DNA of 64,000 nucleotides, taken from positions 1 through 64,000 of the forward strand of contig NZ_QYBB01000013.1 of assembly GCF_004137685.1 (NCBI RefSeq). Direction: 5' to 3'. Under the pieces are notes generated by a model. That model was not told the DNA's origin. It saw only the letters and a program-made list of their open reading frames with translations, and did not search any database. Numbering within the stretch: the first letter of the stretch is position 1; each line of letters begins with the position of its first letter. The translations under genes and the position numbers were made by a program. This stretch comes from Lichenibacterium minor. Its GTDB lineage: Bacteria > Pseudomonadota > Alphaproteobacteria > Rhizobiales > Beijerinckiaceae. Positions 1 to 11,223 of the stretch are shown piece after piece.

Positions 1-42
1 CCGTCCACGTTTCTCTTTCTTCCGATGAAATTGTCAAACAGC
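1..42 (-). promoter_or_regulatory. 5' leader of an rRNA operon (boxA-like antitermination region), continues off the left edge
   Basis: Read on the minus strand, the first 42 bases run from a boxA-like GCTGTTTGACAA (31-42) into a purine-rich GAAGAAAGAGAAACGTGG stretch. This resembles the transcribed leader just upstream of 16S rRNA in Methylobacterium-type and other rhizobial genomes, judged from memory of such leaders. Together with the strong promoter at 214-242 it implies a 16S rRNA gene just beyond the left edge. The 16S gene itself is not in the window, so this is an inference. Confidence 0.6.
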
Positions 43-116
43 GGCGGGCACGCCCGAAGGCCACCCCAAACGTCAAGCCCAGCGCATGAACGCCGGACGA
101 GGGAGACGACGACACG

Positions 117-135
117 CCCGGCAAACCCTGCCGGG
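117..135 (-). other. Short hairpin in the rRNA leader
   Basis: A perfect 7-bp inverted repeat (CCCGGCA / TGCCGGG) with a 5-base loop lies between the predicted rRNA promoter and the boxA-like element. Leader hairpins of this kind can take part in RNase III processing or antitermination, but nothing in the sequence shows which. Confidence 0.35.
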
Positions 136-213
136 ACATGAACTCCTGAGACAAACTCGGAAGCGTCGAAACCCGCGGGCCGCTCATCAGCAGCGCCGCC
201 GTCGATGAACGCT

Positions 214-242
214 GTATAAGACACCCCACGGAGACCCGTCAA
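214..242 (-). promoter_or_regulatory. Sigma-70-type promoter for the rRNA operon
   Basis: On the minus strand TTGACG (242-237) is followed after exactly 17 bases by TTATAC (219-214). An A/T-rich UP-element-like patch lies just upstream (about 243-275) in an otherwise GC-rich region. The promoter points towards the rRNA leader at 1-42. Spacing, box quality and the UP-like patch suit a strong rrn promoter. It sits downstream of the glyS terminator and should fire independently. Confidence 0.6.
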
Positions 243-408
243 CGCCGAAATTCACAAAACTGCAAAAATCCGAAGCACCCCAGCCGATGCCCGCCCAGGG
301 CCTCCGCAGCCCCCGACAGGCAGCAGGGAATCGGCCCACCTCCCCTGCCCCGCCCCGATCGCCCTGCCCCGCGACCCGCCGGGGCGACGGCCGGCGGCCC
401 GGAACGAG

Positions 409-435
409 AAAAGGCGCCGCTCGTCGAGCGACGCC
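409..435 (-). terminator. Rho-independent terminator of glyQS
   Basis: On the minus strand a GC-rich stem with one G-U wobble and a short loop (435-413) runs directly into TTTT. It lies about 85 bases past the glyS stop. The tail reads TTTTCTCGTTCCG, and 12 of these bases recur after the hairpin at 24014-24046. Confidence 0.7.
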
Positions 436-518
436 TTCATGGTCGTCCGGCCGGTCGCGACCCCGGCGGAGCCGCCCGCTCCCGAAGGCGCGAACGGCGA
501 CGAGCCGGGTGCTGTGGA

Positions 519-2756
519 TTAGCCGGACACGCGGCCGAAGTCGGCGACGGCCTGCATGGTGCGCCGGAGAGCCGCGAGGAGGCGGAGGCGGTTCAGGCGC
601 AGGGCCGGATCGTCGGCGTTGACCATGACGCGCTCGAAGAAGCTGTCGACCGGCGTCCGCAACGACGCCAGGGAGCGCATGGCTCCCTCGAAATCCTCGG
701 CACCGGCGCGTTCCGCGACCTCGCCCTCGACGCGCGACAGGACGTGCGCGAGGTCGCACTCCTCGGCGTCGACGAGCAGGGACGCGTCGTGGAAGGCGTC
801 GAAGGCCCCTGCCCCGTCGCGCTTCTCCTCGGCCTTGAGGATGTTGGCGGCGCGGCGATAGCCGGCGAGCAGGTTCCGGCCATCCTCCGTGTCGAGGAAG
901 CGGCCGAGCGCCTCCACCCGGCGGACGATCAGCACGAGGTCGTCCTGGCCCGGCAGGGCGAAGACGGCGTCGATGAGGTCGTGCCGGGCTCCCTTGTCGC
1001 GCAGGTAGACCTTCAAGCGATCGGCGAAGAAGGCCATCAGCTCCACCGCCCGTCGATGCGCGATCTCGGCGGCCTCGATCCAGCGCGCGTCGAGCGTGGG
1101 CGACAGGTCCGTCGCGATGGCGATCGTGGCATTCAGCGCAGCGTCGCGGATGTAGCGCGACAGCAGTTCCCGCGCTTCCACGACGCGCCGGTCCTCGTCG
1201 GCGAAGGCCAGCGTCGTGAACACCAGCCCGTGCAACGTCAGCTCGTGGCGGAGCCGCAACCGCAGCCCGTTCTCGATCACGATGCGGATGGTGCCCAGGG
1301 CCGCGCGCCGCAGCGCGAAGGGGTCCTTGGAGCCGGTCGGCTTCTCGTCGATGGCCCAGAAGCCGATCAGCGTGTCGAGCTTGTCGGCCAGCGCCACCGC
1401 GATGGAAACCGGCTCGGTGGGCACGCGGTCCGAAGGCCCCTGCGGCCGGTAATGGTCCTCGAGCGCCGCCGCGACGGCCGGTGCCTCGCCCTGGGCCGCC
1501 GCGTAGTAGCGGCCCATCAGGCCCTGCAGTTCGGGGAACTCGCCGACCATCTCCGACACGAGGTCGGCCTTGGCCAGCAGGGCGGCGCGCTCGGCATCGG
1601 CGACGGGCGCGCCGACCTGCGGGGCGAGGTCGCGCGCCAGCGCGGCGATGCGGCGGACGCGGTCGCCCTGCGTGCCGAGCTTCTCGTGGAACACGATGTT
1701 GTCGAGCCTGGGCACGCGATCGGCGAGCTTCACGCCGAGGTCGGCGTCCCAGAAGAAGCGGGCGTCGGACAGGCGCGCCCGCACCACGCGCTCGTTCCCC
1801 GCCACGATGGCGGCGCCCCCGTCGGAGGCGAGGATGTTGGACACCAGCACGAAGCTGTCCGCCAGCGCGCCGCCGGGCCGCCGGGTGACGAAGCACTTCT
1901 GGTTGGCGCGGATCGTCGCCCGGATCACCTCGGGGGGGATGCGGAGGAAGGCGGGGTCGAAGCGGCCCATCATGACGACCGGCCACTCGACGAGGCCCGA
2001 CACCTCGGCCAGCAGCGCATCGTCCTCCACCACTTCCAGCCCCGCCGCGAAGGCGAGGTCGCGGGCGTCGTGGCGGATGATGTCGGCGCGGCGGCCCGCG
2101 TCGAGCACCACCTTGGCGGCTTCCAGCGCCGGGACGTAGTCGTCGAAGCGCCGGACCCTGATCGGCGCCGGCGCCATGAAGCGGTGCCCGCGCGTCTCGT
2201 CGCCCGACGCGATGCCGCCGACCGCGAAGCGCACGATCTCCGGATCCTCGGTCTCGGCGCCGAAGACGCACAGGATGGACACGAGCGGCCGCACCCAGCG
2301 CAGCGTGTCGGGCTCGGACGAGGTCCGCCCCCAGCGCATGCTCTTGGGCCAGGGAAAGCCGCGGATCAGGCCGGGCATGAGGCCGGCGATCACCTCCGGG
2401 GTCGACAGCCCCGGCCGGTGGATGTGGGCCACGTAGGACGCGCCCTTCTTGTCCTCGACGACCTTGGCTTCGGCGATCGACGACAGGCCGGCGCTCTTCA
2501 GGAAGCCCGCGATCGCCGCCTCCGGAGCGCCGACGCGCGGGCCGCGCCGCTCCTCGTGGGTGTCGGGCTGGCGGGGCGGAAGGCCGGCCACCTGCAGGGC
2601 CAGACGCCGCGGCGTGACGAAGGCTTCGGCGCCCTCGTAGAGCAGGCCCGCCGCCACCAGCGCGTCGGTGACGAGGCGCTTCAGGTCGGAGCAGGCCGCC
2701 GCCTGCATGCGGGCGGGGATCTCTTCGGAGAACAGTTCGAGCAGCAGGTCGGGCAT
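519..2756 (-). CDS. glyS: Glycine--tRNA ligase, beta subunit
   Basis: This is the beta chain of the alpha2beta2 bacterial glycyl-tRNA synthetase, which binds tRNA-Gly and is needed with GlyQ for charging. The 745-residue product starts [18 protein letters not shown], the signature N-terminus of GlyS, and has the usual family length of about 690-750. The C-terminal third is helical and arginine-rich, as expected for the DALR-type anticodon-binding region. It lies 46 bases downstream of glyQ on the same strand, so the two are surely co-transcribed. A terminator follows at 409-435. Confidence 0.97.
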   Translation of the reverse strand: MPDLLLELFSEEIPARMQAAACSDLKRLVTDALVAAGLLYEGAEAFVTPRRLALQVAGLPPRQPDTHEERRGPRVGAPEAAIAGFLKSAGLSSIAEAKVVEDKKGASYVAHIHRPGLSTPEVIAGLMPGLIRGFPWPKSMRWGRTSSEPDTLRWVRPLVSILCVFGAETEDPEIVRFAVGGIASGDETRGHRFMAPAPIRVRRFDDYVPALEAAKVVLDAGRRADIIRHDARDLAFAAGLEVVEDDALLAEVSGLVEWPVVMMGRFDPAFLRIPPEVIRATIRANQKCFVTRRPGGALADSFVLVSNILASDGGAAIVAGNERVVRARLSDARFFWDADLGVKLADRVPRLDNIVFHEKLGTQGDRVRRIAALARDLAPQVGAPVADAERAALLAKADLVSEMVGEFPELQGLMGRYYAAAQGEAPAVAAALEDHYRPQGPSDRVPTEPVSIAVALADKLDTLIGFWAIDEKPTGSKDPFALRRAALGTIRIVIENGLRLRLRHELTLHGLVFTTLAFADEDRRVVEARELLSRYIRDAALNATIAIATDLSPTLDARWIEAAEIAHRRAVELMAFFADRLKVYLRDKGARHDLIDAVFALPGQDDLVLIVRRVEALGRFLDTEDGRNLLAGYRRAANILKAEEKRDGAGAFDAFHDASLLVDAEECDLAHVLSRVEGEVAERAGAEDFEGAMRSLASLRTPVDSFFERVMVNADDPALRLNRLRLLAALRRTMQAVADFGRVSG

Positions 2757-2802
2757 GGTTTCGCTTCGATGGGATCGGGGGACGGGCGGGCTTGGCGGGG
2801 CG

Positions 2803-3759
2803 TCAGGCCGCGCCGCCGCCTTCTGTCATCAGCCACGCCGCCCCGCAGGCCTTGGCGAGCTCGCGCACCCGCAGGATGTAGCTCTGCCGCTCGGTGACGG
2901 AGATGACGCCGCGCGCGTCGAGCAGGTTGAACAGGTGCGAGGCCTTGATGGTCTGGTCGTAGGCGGGCAGCGCCATGCGGTGGCGGCCGCCTTCCGCCTC
3001 GGCCGCGCCCTTCTCCAGGATGGCCCGGGCCTCCCCCTCGGCGTCCTTGAAGTGCCGGAACAGCAGCGCCGTGTCGGCATGTTCGAAGTTGAAGCGCGAA
3101 TATTCCTGCTCGGCCTGCAGGAACACGTCGCCGTAGGAGATGCGCGCGTCGCCGTCGAGGCCGTTGAAGTTCAGGTCATAGACGTTCTCGACGCCCTGCA
3201 CGTACATGGCGAGTCGCTCGAGCCCGTAGGTCAGCTCGCCCGACACGGGCGAGCATTCGACGCCGGCGACCTGCTGGAAGTAGGTGAACTGCGACACCTC
3301 CATCCCGTCGCACCAGCATTCCCAGCCGAGCCCCCAGGCGCCGAGCGTGGGGCTTTCCCAATCGTCCTCGACGAAACGGATGTCGTGGAGCGCGAGGTCG
3401 ATGCCGATGGCGGCGAGGGACCGGAGGTACAGGTCCTGGAGGTCGGGCGGGGACGGCTTCAGGATGGCCTGGAACTGGTAGTAGTGCTGCAGCCGGTTCG
3501 GGTTCTCGCCGTAGCGGCCGTCCTTCGGGCGGCGCGACGGCTGCACGTAGGCGGCGCGCCAGGGCTTGGGACCCAGCGAGCGCAGCGTCGTCGCCGGGTG
3601 GAACGTGCCCGCCCCCACCTCCATGTCGTAGGGCTGGAGCACCACGCAGCCCTGGGCGGCCCAGAAGCGCTGCAGCGCCAGCAGGAGGCCCTGGAAGCTG
3701 CGGCGGGGGTCGAGCGCAGGATCCGTGACGGTGTCGGCGGCGAAGTCGGTCTGTGTCAC
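2803..3759 (-). CDS. glyQ: Glycine--tRNA ligase, alpha subunit
   Basis: This is the catalytic alpha chain of the tetrameric glycyl-tRNA synthetase (class II), forming glycyl-adenylate and glycyl-tRNA with GlyS. The conserved core is plain: [51 protein letters not shown] and [14 protein letters not shown] chose the GTG at 3759 ([11 protein letters not shown]), giving 318 residues. The frame stays open upstream to 4056, but those extra residues are low-complexity and unlike the family. No strong ribosome-binding site is visible, so the start is uncertain by some codons. It is first in the operon with glyS. Confidence 0.95.
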   Translation of the reverse strand: MTQTDFAADTVTDPALDPRRSFQGLLLALQRFWAAQGCVVLQPYDMEVGAGTFHPATTLRSLGPKPWRAAYVQPSRRPKDGRYGENPNRLQHYYQFQAILKPSPPDLQDLYLRSLAAIGIDLALHDIRFVEDDWESPTLGAWGLGWECWCDGMEVSQFTYFQQVAGVECSPVSGELTYGLERLAMYVQGVENVYDLNFNGLDGDARISYGDVFLQAEQEYSRFNFEHADTALLFRHFKDAEGEARAILEKGAAEAEGGRHRMALPAYDQTIKASHLFNLLDARGVISVTERQSYILRVRELAKACGAAWLMTEGGGAA

Positions 3760-4100
3760 CAGCGGGGCGTTCCGGTCGAAGAGGATGGCAGCGACGGCTG
3801 CCGGGCCGCAGTAGCACGCGCCGCCGCGGCACCGCCAGCGGAGCGCGACGCCCCGCCGGCCGCCGCGAAGCCCGTCGCTGGGCCGCGGGGGCGCTCCGCG
3901 TCGCCGCGCCGGCGATCGGCGAGGCTCCGGGGCGCGAAGCATCGGTTTTGCCTTGCCCGCCGTCCGGGTTCGGGCGAAGCCTCCGGGGTCGCGGCCGCCC
4001 AGGGGACCCTGTCGCCGGCCGGGGCCGCCGAGGCGACGGCCGCGGCGCGATCCCATCGAGGCCGACCCCGGCTCGGAACCGTCGAAGCCGAAAGCGCCGC
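3760..4100. other. Divergent intergenic region glyQ / MFS gene
   Basis: This stretch of about 340 bases is very GC-rich and separates two divergent genes, so it should hold promoters for both. I see no clear -35/-10 pair, riboswitch or RNA gene. Open frames on both strands continue through it only because stop codons are rare at this GC content. Confidence 0.5.
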
Positions 4101-5423
4101 ATGATCCTCAAGCTGCTCGTCACCCGCCGTTTCGCGCCGCTGTTCTGGAGCCAGTTCTTTTCCGCCTTCAACGAGAACCTGGTCCGCAACATGCTGGCCA
4201 TGATCATCCTGTTCAAGGTCGGGGCCGAGCGGGCGGGCCCCCTGGTCACCCTGGCGCTGGCGGCCTTCATCGCGCCGTCGCTCGTCCTGTCGGGGCTCGG
4301 CGGGCAGCTCGCCGACGGGCACGACAAGGCGCGGGTGGCGCGATGGCTGAAGCTCGCCGAGGTGGGCGTCCAGGTCGTCGCGGCGCTGGGCTACTGGTTC
4401 GACTCGATCGTCGCGCTCTACGCCGCGCTGCTGCTGCTCGGCCTCATCGCGACCCTGTACACGCCCATCAAATACGGGATCCTGCCCGATCACCTGCGGC
4501 GCGACGAGCTGACCGCCGGCAACGCGCTGGTCGAGGGCGCGGGGTTCGTCGCCATCCTGCTCGGCCTGGCGGCCGGCGGCCTCACCGGGCTCGAAGGCAT
4601 CCCGAAGGAGCTCGTGGTCGCGGAGCTCGTCGTCGTCGCCCTGCTCTGCCTCGTGTCCACCTGGTACATCCCGGGGGCACCCTCCAAGGTGCCGGACCTC
4701 AGGATCGACCGCAACCTCTTCGGCTCCACCTTCTCGCTCATCGGCGACCTGCGCCGCGATCCCCGCATGTGGGTCGGCGCGCTCGGCTCGGGCTGGTTCT
4801 GGCTCAGCGGCTCGGTGGCGCTGGTCCTGGTCCCCGTCATCGTCAAGCAGCAGATCGGCGCCGGCGTCGAGGTCGAGACCGCCATCAGCCTGTTCTTCGC
4901 CGTCGGGGTCGGGGTCGGCGCGCTGCTGGCGGGCTGGCTGTGCCAGGGGCGCATCGTCCTGAAACACGCCCCCTGGTCGGTGGCCGCCATGGGGCTGTTC
5001 CTGCTCGACGCCGGGTGGACCACCGCGACGGCGGCCGACGCGACGGAGCGCGTGTCGCTGTCCGCCTTCCTGCACAGCGGCACGGGGCTCCGCCTCGTGA
5101 TCGACCTGGTGGGGCTCGCCTGCGCGGGGGGCCTCTTCTCCGTGCCGGTGTTCTCCGCCGTGCAATCCTGGGCGGCGCCGGAACGGCGCGCCCGCGTGGT
5201 GGCCGGCGTGGGGGTGCTCAACGCCGTGATGATGATCGTCGGCGCGAGCGTCACGGCCCTGTTCCAGACGCCCTGGCTCGCGGTGCCGAATCCGGTCCTG
5301 CTCCTGGCCCTGGGCGTGGTGAACGTCGGCGCGGCGGTCTATTTCGGCCGCAACCTGCCCGATGCGGCGGCCGCCGCGGCGGCCTACATTCCCGTCGAAG
5401 CCGCGGCGCGCCCGGGCGAATAG
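4101..5423 (+). CDS. MFS transporter, LplT-like (lysophospholipid transporter family)
   Basis: This is a 440-residue polytopic inner-membrane protein of the major facilitator superfamily. The N-terminus ([17 protein letters not shown]) matches the 'FxxFNDNxxKN' start of LplT-like proteins. In some bacteria these move lysophospholipids inward for re-acylation by PlsC/Aas domains. About twelve hydrophobic segments can be traced. No acyltransferase or acyl-ACP synthetase domain is attached or adjacent, so the substrate is unproven. I chose ATG 4101, directly before the conserved N-terminus; the longer open frame upstream is Arg/Pro-rich noise. Confidence 0.8.
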   Translation: MILKLLVTRRFAPLFWSQFFSAFNENLVRNMLAMIILFKVGAERAGPLVTLALAAFIAPSLVLSGLGGQLADGHDKARVARWLKLAEVGVQVVAALGYWFDSIVALYAALLLLGLIATLYTPIKYGILPDHLRRDELTAGNALVEGAGFVAILLGLAAGGLTGLEGIPKELVVAELVVVALLCLVSTWYIPGAPSKVPDLRIDRNLFGSTFSLIGDLRRDPRMWVGALGSGWFWLSGSVALVLVPVIVKQQIGAGVEVETAISLFFAVGVGVGALLAGWLCQGRIVLKHAPWSVAAMGLFLLDAGWTTATAADATERVSLSAFLHSGTGLRLVIDLVGLACAGGLFSVPVFSAVQSWAAPERRARVVAGVGVLNAVMMIVGASVTALFQTPWLAVPNPVLLLALGVVNVGAAVYFGRNLPDAAAAAAAYIPVEAAARPGE

Positions 5424-5513
5424 GCCGGATCGCGATCGGGCGAGGCCGCCGATCGCGCGACCAGGCGGGCGACAGCCGTTCCGACCGATCACGACCACAC
5501 AGGACGAGTGCCG

Positions 5514-8150
5514 ATGCGCAGCGACCAGGGCCAGCCGGTCCGCCTTTCCGATTACCGCGTCCCCGACTACCTCGTCGATGCCGTGGCGCTCGACATCTCG
5601 CTCGACCGCACGGCCACCCGGGTCCGCTCGACGCTGCGGCTCCGGCCCAACCCGGAGGGGGTCGCGGGCGCGCCGCTCGACCTCGACGGCGACGAGCTCG
5701 TCGCGACCGCGCTCCGCCTCGACGGCGCGGCGCTCGACCTCGCTCTGGCGACGCCGGACCGGCTGACGATCGCGGCGCCGCCGGCCGGCCCCTTCGTGCT
5801 GGAGGTCGAGACCGTGATCGACCCCACGGCCAACACCAAGCTGATGGGGCTCTACCGGTCGGGCTCGGCCTATTGCACGCAATGCGAGGCGGAAGGCTTC
5901 CGCCGCATCACCTACTACCTCGACCGCCCGGACGTGCTGTCGGTCTTCACGACCCGCATCGAGGCCGAGCGGGACGACGCCCCCGTGCTGCTCGGCAACG
6001 GCAACCCGGTCGAGGCCGGCGCGGTCGAGGGCACGGGCCGGCATTACGCCGTGTGGCACGATCCCCACCCCAAGCCCTCCTACCTGTTCGCCGTGGTGAG
6101 CGGCCGCCTCGACGCCCTCCGGGGCGAGTTCACGACGAGCGAAGGCCGGCGCGTCGCCCTCGCCATCTGGGTCGAGCCCGGAAAGGTCGGCCAGGCCGGC
6201 TACGCCCTCGACGCGCTGAAGCGGTCGATGCGCTGGGACGAGGACGCGTTCGGCCGGGCGTACGACCTCGACGTCTTCAACGTCGTCGCCGTGTCGGACT
6301 TCAACATGGGCGCGATGGAGAACAAGGGGCTCAACGTCTTCAACGACAAATACGTGCTGGCTTCGCCCGAGCTCGCCACGGATGCGGACTACGCCGGCAT
6401 CGAGACCGTCATCGCGCACGAATATTTCCATAACTGGACCGGCAACCGCATCACCTGCCGCGACTGGTTCCAGCTCAGCCTCAAGGAAGGCCTGACGGTC
6501 TTCCGCGACCAGGAGTTCTCGGCGGACCAGCGGTCCCGCCCGGTGAAGCGCATCGCCGACGTGCGGGTGCTCAGGGCGCGCCAGTTCGCCGAGGACGGCG
6601 GCCCGATGGCCCACAGCGTGCGGCCGGACAGCTATTCCGAGATCAACAACTTCTACACGGCGACGATCTACGAGAAAGGCGCCGAGATCATCCGCATGGT
6701 CCGCACCCTGGTGGGGCCCGATGCCTTCGCCCGTGGCCTGCAGCATTATTTCGACCGTTTCGACGGCACGGCTGCGACCGTCGAGGATTTCCTCGGCTGC
6801 TTCGCCGAAGCCTCGGGGCGCGACCTTGCCCCCTTCTTCCGCTGGTACGTCCAGGCCGGCACGCCGCGCGTGACGGCGCGGACGCATCACGACGCCGCGA
6901 CCCGGACGCTGACGCTCGACCTCGCGCAGGACACCGCGCCGACGCCGGGTCAGGGCGAGAAGCTGCCCTTCGTGGTGCCGCTGCGGTTCGGCCTCGTGCT
7001 GCCGGACGGCGCCGAACAGCCGGTGCGCACCGGCGAGGACGACGGCCTGTCGGACGCCGAACTGGCGAACGACACGATCGAGCTCGCCACGGCCACCCGC
7101 CGCATCCGCTTCGAGGACGTCGAACCCGGCACGATCCCGTCGCTGCTGAGGGACTTCTCGGCGCCGGTGCGGCTCGTGACCGACGCCACGGACGCCGACC
7201 TCCTGACGCTGATGACGCACGACACCGACGCCTTCAACCGCTGGGACGCGGCGCAGACGGTGCTGTCGCGGCTGATCATCGCCCGCGTGCGCGACGGCGG
7301 CGGCGACCCCGAAGCGCTGCGGACGGTCTTCGCGGCCGTCGTCCGGACGGGCCGCCACGACCCCGCCTTCGCCGCCCAGGTGCTGGCGCTGCCGTCCGAA
7401 GGCGAGCTCGCCCGCGAGATCGGGCGCGACGTCGACCCCGACGCCGTGCACGCCGCCCGCGAAGCCGTGCGCGGGGCGGTGGGCCGGATGCTGGCGGCTG
7501 AGTTTCGCGCCGTGATCGCCGAGGGCGCCGCGGCGGGACCCTATGCGCCCGACGCGGCCGGCGCGGGCCGGCGCGCCTTCCGCAACGCGGCCCTGTCGCT
7601 GCTGGCGGCCGGCGACCCCGCGCTCGGCGCCGCGCAGGCCCGCGCCCAGTTCGACGGCGCGGACAACATGACCGACCGCGTCGCCGCCCTCGCGGTGCTG
7701 AGCCTCATCCCGGGCGAAGCGCGCGAGGCCGCCTTCGCGGCCTTCTACGAGCGCCACGCCGCCGAGCCGCTCGTCATCGATAAATGGTTCGCCCTGCAGG
7801 CCTCGATCCCGGAACGCTCGACCGTGGATCGCGTGAGGCGCCTCCTGGGCCATCCCGCTTTCACGCTCGGCGTGCCGAACCGGGTCTACGCGCTCCTGGG
7901 GGCCTTCGGCGCCAATCCCACGGAGTTCAACCGCCCGGACGGCGCGGGATACGACCTCGTCGCCGACGCCGTGGTCACGCTCGACGGCCGGAACCCGCAG
8001 GTGGCCGCGCGCCTGCTGGGCGCGTTCCGGTCATGGCGCCTGCTGGAACCGGGCCGCCGGGCCCTCGCCGAAGCGGCGCTGAAACGGATCGCCGCGGGCC
8101 CCGACCTGTCGGCCGACGTGAGGGAGATCACAAGCCGTTCTCTGGGCTGA
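5514..8150 (+). CDS. pepN: Aminopeptidase N (M1 family zinc metallopeptidase)
   Basis: This is a cytosolic M1 aminopeptidase that removes N-terminal residues from peptides released by Lon and Clp proteases. It has 878 residues, the normal PepN length. The substrate-binding motif GAMEN is followed by the zinc site HEYFH at 302-306, with the third ligand Glu about 18 residues on in LKEGLTVFRDQEF. The C-terminal half is the helical PepN-type domain. ATG 5514 is preferred to the GTG two codons earlier because AGGA at 5501-5504 is then well spaced. It follows the MFS gene by 90 bases. Confidence 0.96.
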   Translation: MRSDQGQPVRLSDYRVPDYLVDAVALDISLDRTATRVRSTLRLRPNPEGVAGAPLDLDGDELVATALRLDGAALDLALATPDRLTIAAPPAGPFVLEVETVIDPTANTKLMGLYRSGSAYCTQCEAEGFRRITYYLDRPDVLSVFTTRIEAERDDAPVLLGNGNPVEAGAVEGTGRHYAVWHDPHPKPSYLFAVVSGRLDALRGEFTTSEGRRVALAIWVEPGKVGQAGYALDALKRSMRWDEDAFGRAYDLDVFNVVAVSDFNMGAMENKGLNVFNDKYVLASPELATDADYAGIETVIAHEYFHNWTGNRITCRDWFQLSLKEGLTVFRDQEFSADQRSRPVKRIADVRVLRARQFAEDGGPMAHSVRPDSYSEINNFYTATIYEKGAEIIRMVRTLVGPDAFARGLQHYFDRFDGTAATVEDFLGCFAEASGRDLAPFFRWYVQAGTPRVTARTHHDAATRTLTLDLAQDTAPTPGQGEKLPFVVPLRFGLVLPDGAEQPVRTGEDDGLSDAELANDTIELATATRRIRFEDVEPGTIPSLLRDFSAPVRLVTDATDADLLTLMTHDTDAFNRWDAAQTVLSRLIIARVRDGGGDPEALRTVFAAVVRTGRHDPAFAAQVLALPSEGELAREIGRDVDPDAVHAAREAVRGAVGRMLAAEFRAVIAEGAAAGPYAPDAAGAGRRAFRNAALSLLAAGDPALGAAQARAQFDGADNMTDRVAALAVLSLIPGEAREAAFAAFYERHAAEPLVIDKWFALQASIPERSTVDRVRRLLGHPAFTLGVPNRVYALLGAFGANPTEFNRPDGAGYDLVADAVVTLDGRNPQVAARLLGAFRSWRLLEPGRRALAEAALKRIAAGPDLSADVREITSRSLG

Positions 8151-8161
8151 CGTTCTCGCGT

Positions 8162-8184
8162 CGGGCGCCGTTTCCGGGCGCCCG
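8162..8184 (+). terminator. Hairpin after pepN (possible terminator)
   Basis: An 8-bp GC-only stem (CGGGCGCC / GGCGCCCG) with a 7-base loop begins 11 bases past the pepN stop. It has no U-tract, so intrinsic termination is doubtful. Confidence 0.35.
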
Positions 8185-8334
8185 CAGCCCGTCGTCGCGA
8201 GCGGAAATCAAGCGGGATTTTCGATTCGTTCACAAATGTGTTTCTGGACAAATCAGGCCCCCTCGAACCACAGTGAGGCGGGTTCGGAGATGCGGCACAT
8301 CCCCCGATCCAACGGTGTTTCGAGGGGGCGATCG

Positions 8335-10716
<2,382 letters not shown>

Positions 10717-10749
10717 CCGGCGAACCGCGGTCCGCCGCCCGCGGCGGCC

Positions 10750-11223
10750 TCATCGGCGCGTCGGCGGCTCCGCCATGAGAGCGTCGACGCGGGCCTGCTC
10801 GTCGGGATCGAGCGGGGCCGCACCGGTTCCGGGACGGCGACGGCGCCACAGGGCCATTCCGCCGAAGACCACGACCAGGGCCGGCGTGGCCCAGAGCAGC
10901 AGCGTGGCGCGCTCGAACGGCGGCTTCAGCAGCACGAAATCGCCGTAGCGCTGGACCAGGTAGGCCCGGATCTCGGCGTCGGTGTCGCCGGCCTTGAGGT
11001 GTTCGCGGACGATCAGCCTGAGGTCGCGCGCCAGGGGCGCGGCGGAATCGTCGATCGACTGGTTCTGGCACACGAGGCAGCGCAGACCCGACGACACGTC
11101 GCGGGCGCGGGCTTCGAGCCCGGCATCGGGAAGCACCTCGTCGGGCTCGACCGCGCGGGACGGCCCGGCGGCGAGGAGCGCCGCCATCAGCGCCACCGCG
11201 CCCAGGGTGCGGCGGCGCGTCAT
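10750..11223 (-). CDS. ccmH: Cytochrome c maturation protein CcmH (CycL)
   Basis: This is a periplasm-facing thiol-reductase component of the system I haem lyase complex, which keeps the apocytochrome CXXCH cysteines reduced. The 157-residue protein has a signal peptide (cleaved near AGPSRA), the redox pair C49-L-V-C52 in RCLVCQNQSI, and one C-terminal membrane anchor (LLLWATPALVVVFGG). Its ATG overlaps the ccmF stop (ATGA), so translation is coupled. It is the last gene of the block and ends convergently 33 bases from the upstream kinase gene. Confidence 0.95.
   Translation of the reverse strand: MTRRRTLGAVALMAALLAAGPSRAVEPDEVLPDAGLEARARDVSSGLRCLVCQNQSIDDSAAPLARDLRLIVREHLKAGDTDAEIRAYLVQRYGDFVLLKPPFERATLLLWATPALVVVFGGMALWRRRRPGTGAAPLDPDEQARVDALMAEPPTRR

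Larger units (their letters stand above)
1..518. other. Gene-free stretch: rRNA leader, rrn promoter and glyS terminator
   Basis: No credible protein gene lies in the first 518 bases. The short open frames here cross the terminator and promoter elements and have no recognisable family features. The stretch is accounted for by the rRNA leader and promoter (1-275) and the glyS terminator hairpin (409-435). Confidence 0.7.

Noticed and set aside
71..76. A second TTGACG on the minus strand in the rRNA leader as an rrn P2 promoter
   Set aside because: The position 17 bases further on reads GCGTGC, which is not a -10.
252..440. A 62-codon minus-strand frame starting MKASLDERRLFSF
   Set aside because: Its first codons are the glyS terminator hairpin and the rest is Arg/Gly-rich, so it is not a gene.
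744..2897. A 717-codon plus-strand frame opposite glyS
   Set aside because: It is antisense to a certain glyS. It is rich in Arg, Gly, Val, His and Asp as expected for the reverse of GC-rich codons, and has no family motif.
3756..7853. A 1365-codon minus-strand frame opposite the MFS gene and pepN
   Set aside because: Very long, but it exists only because stop codons are rare at this GC content; it runs antisense across two real genes and an intergenic gap without domains.
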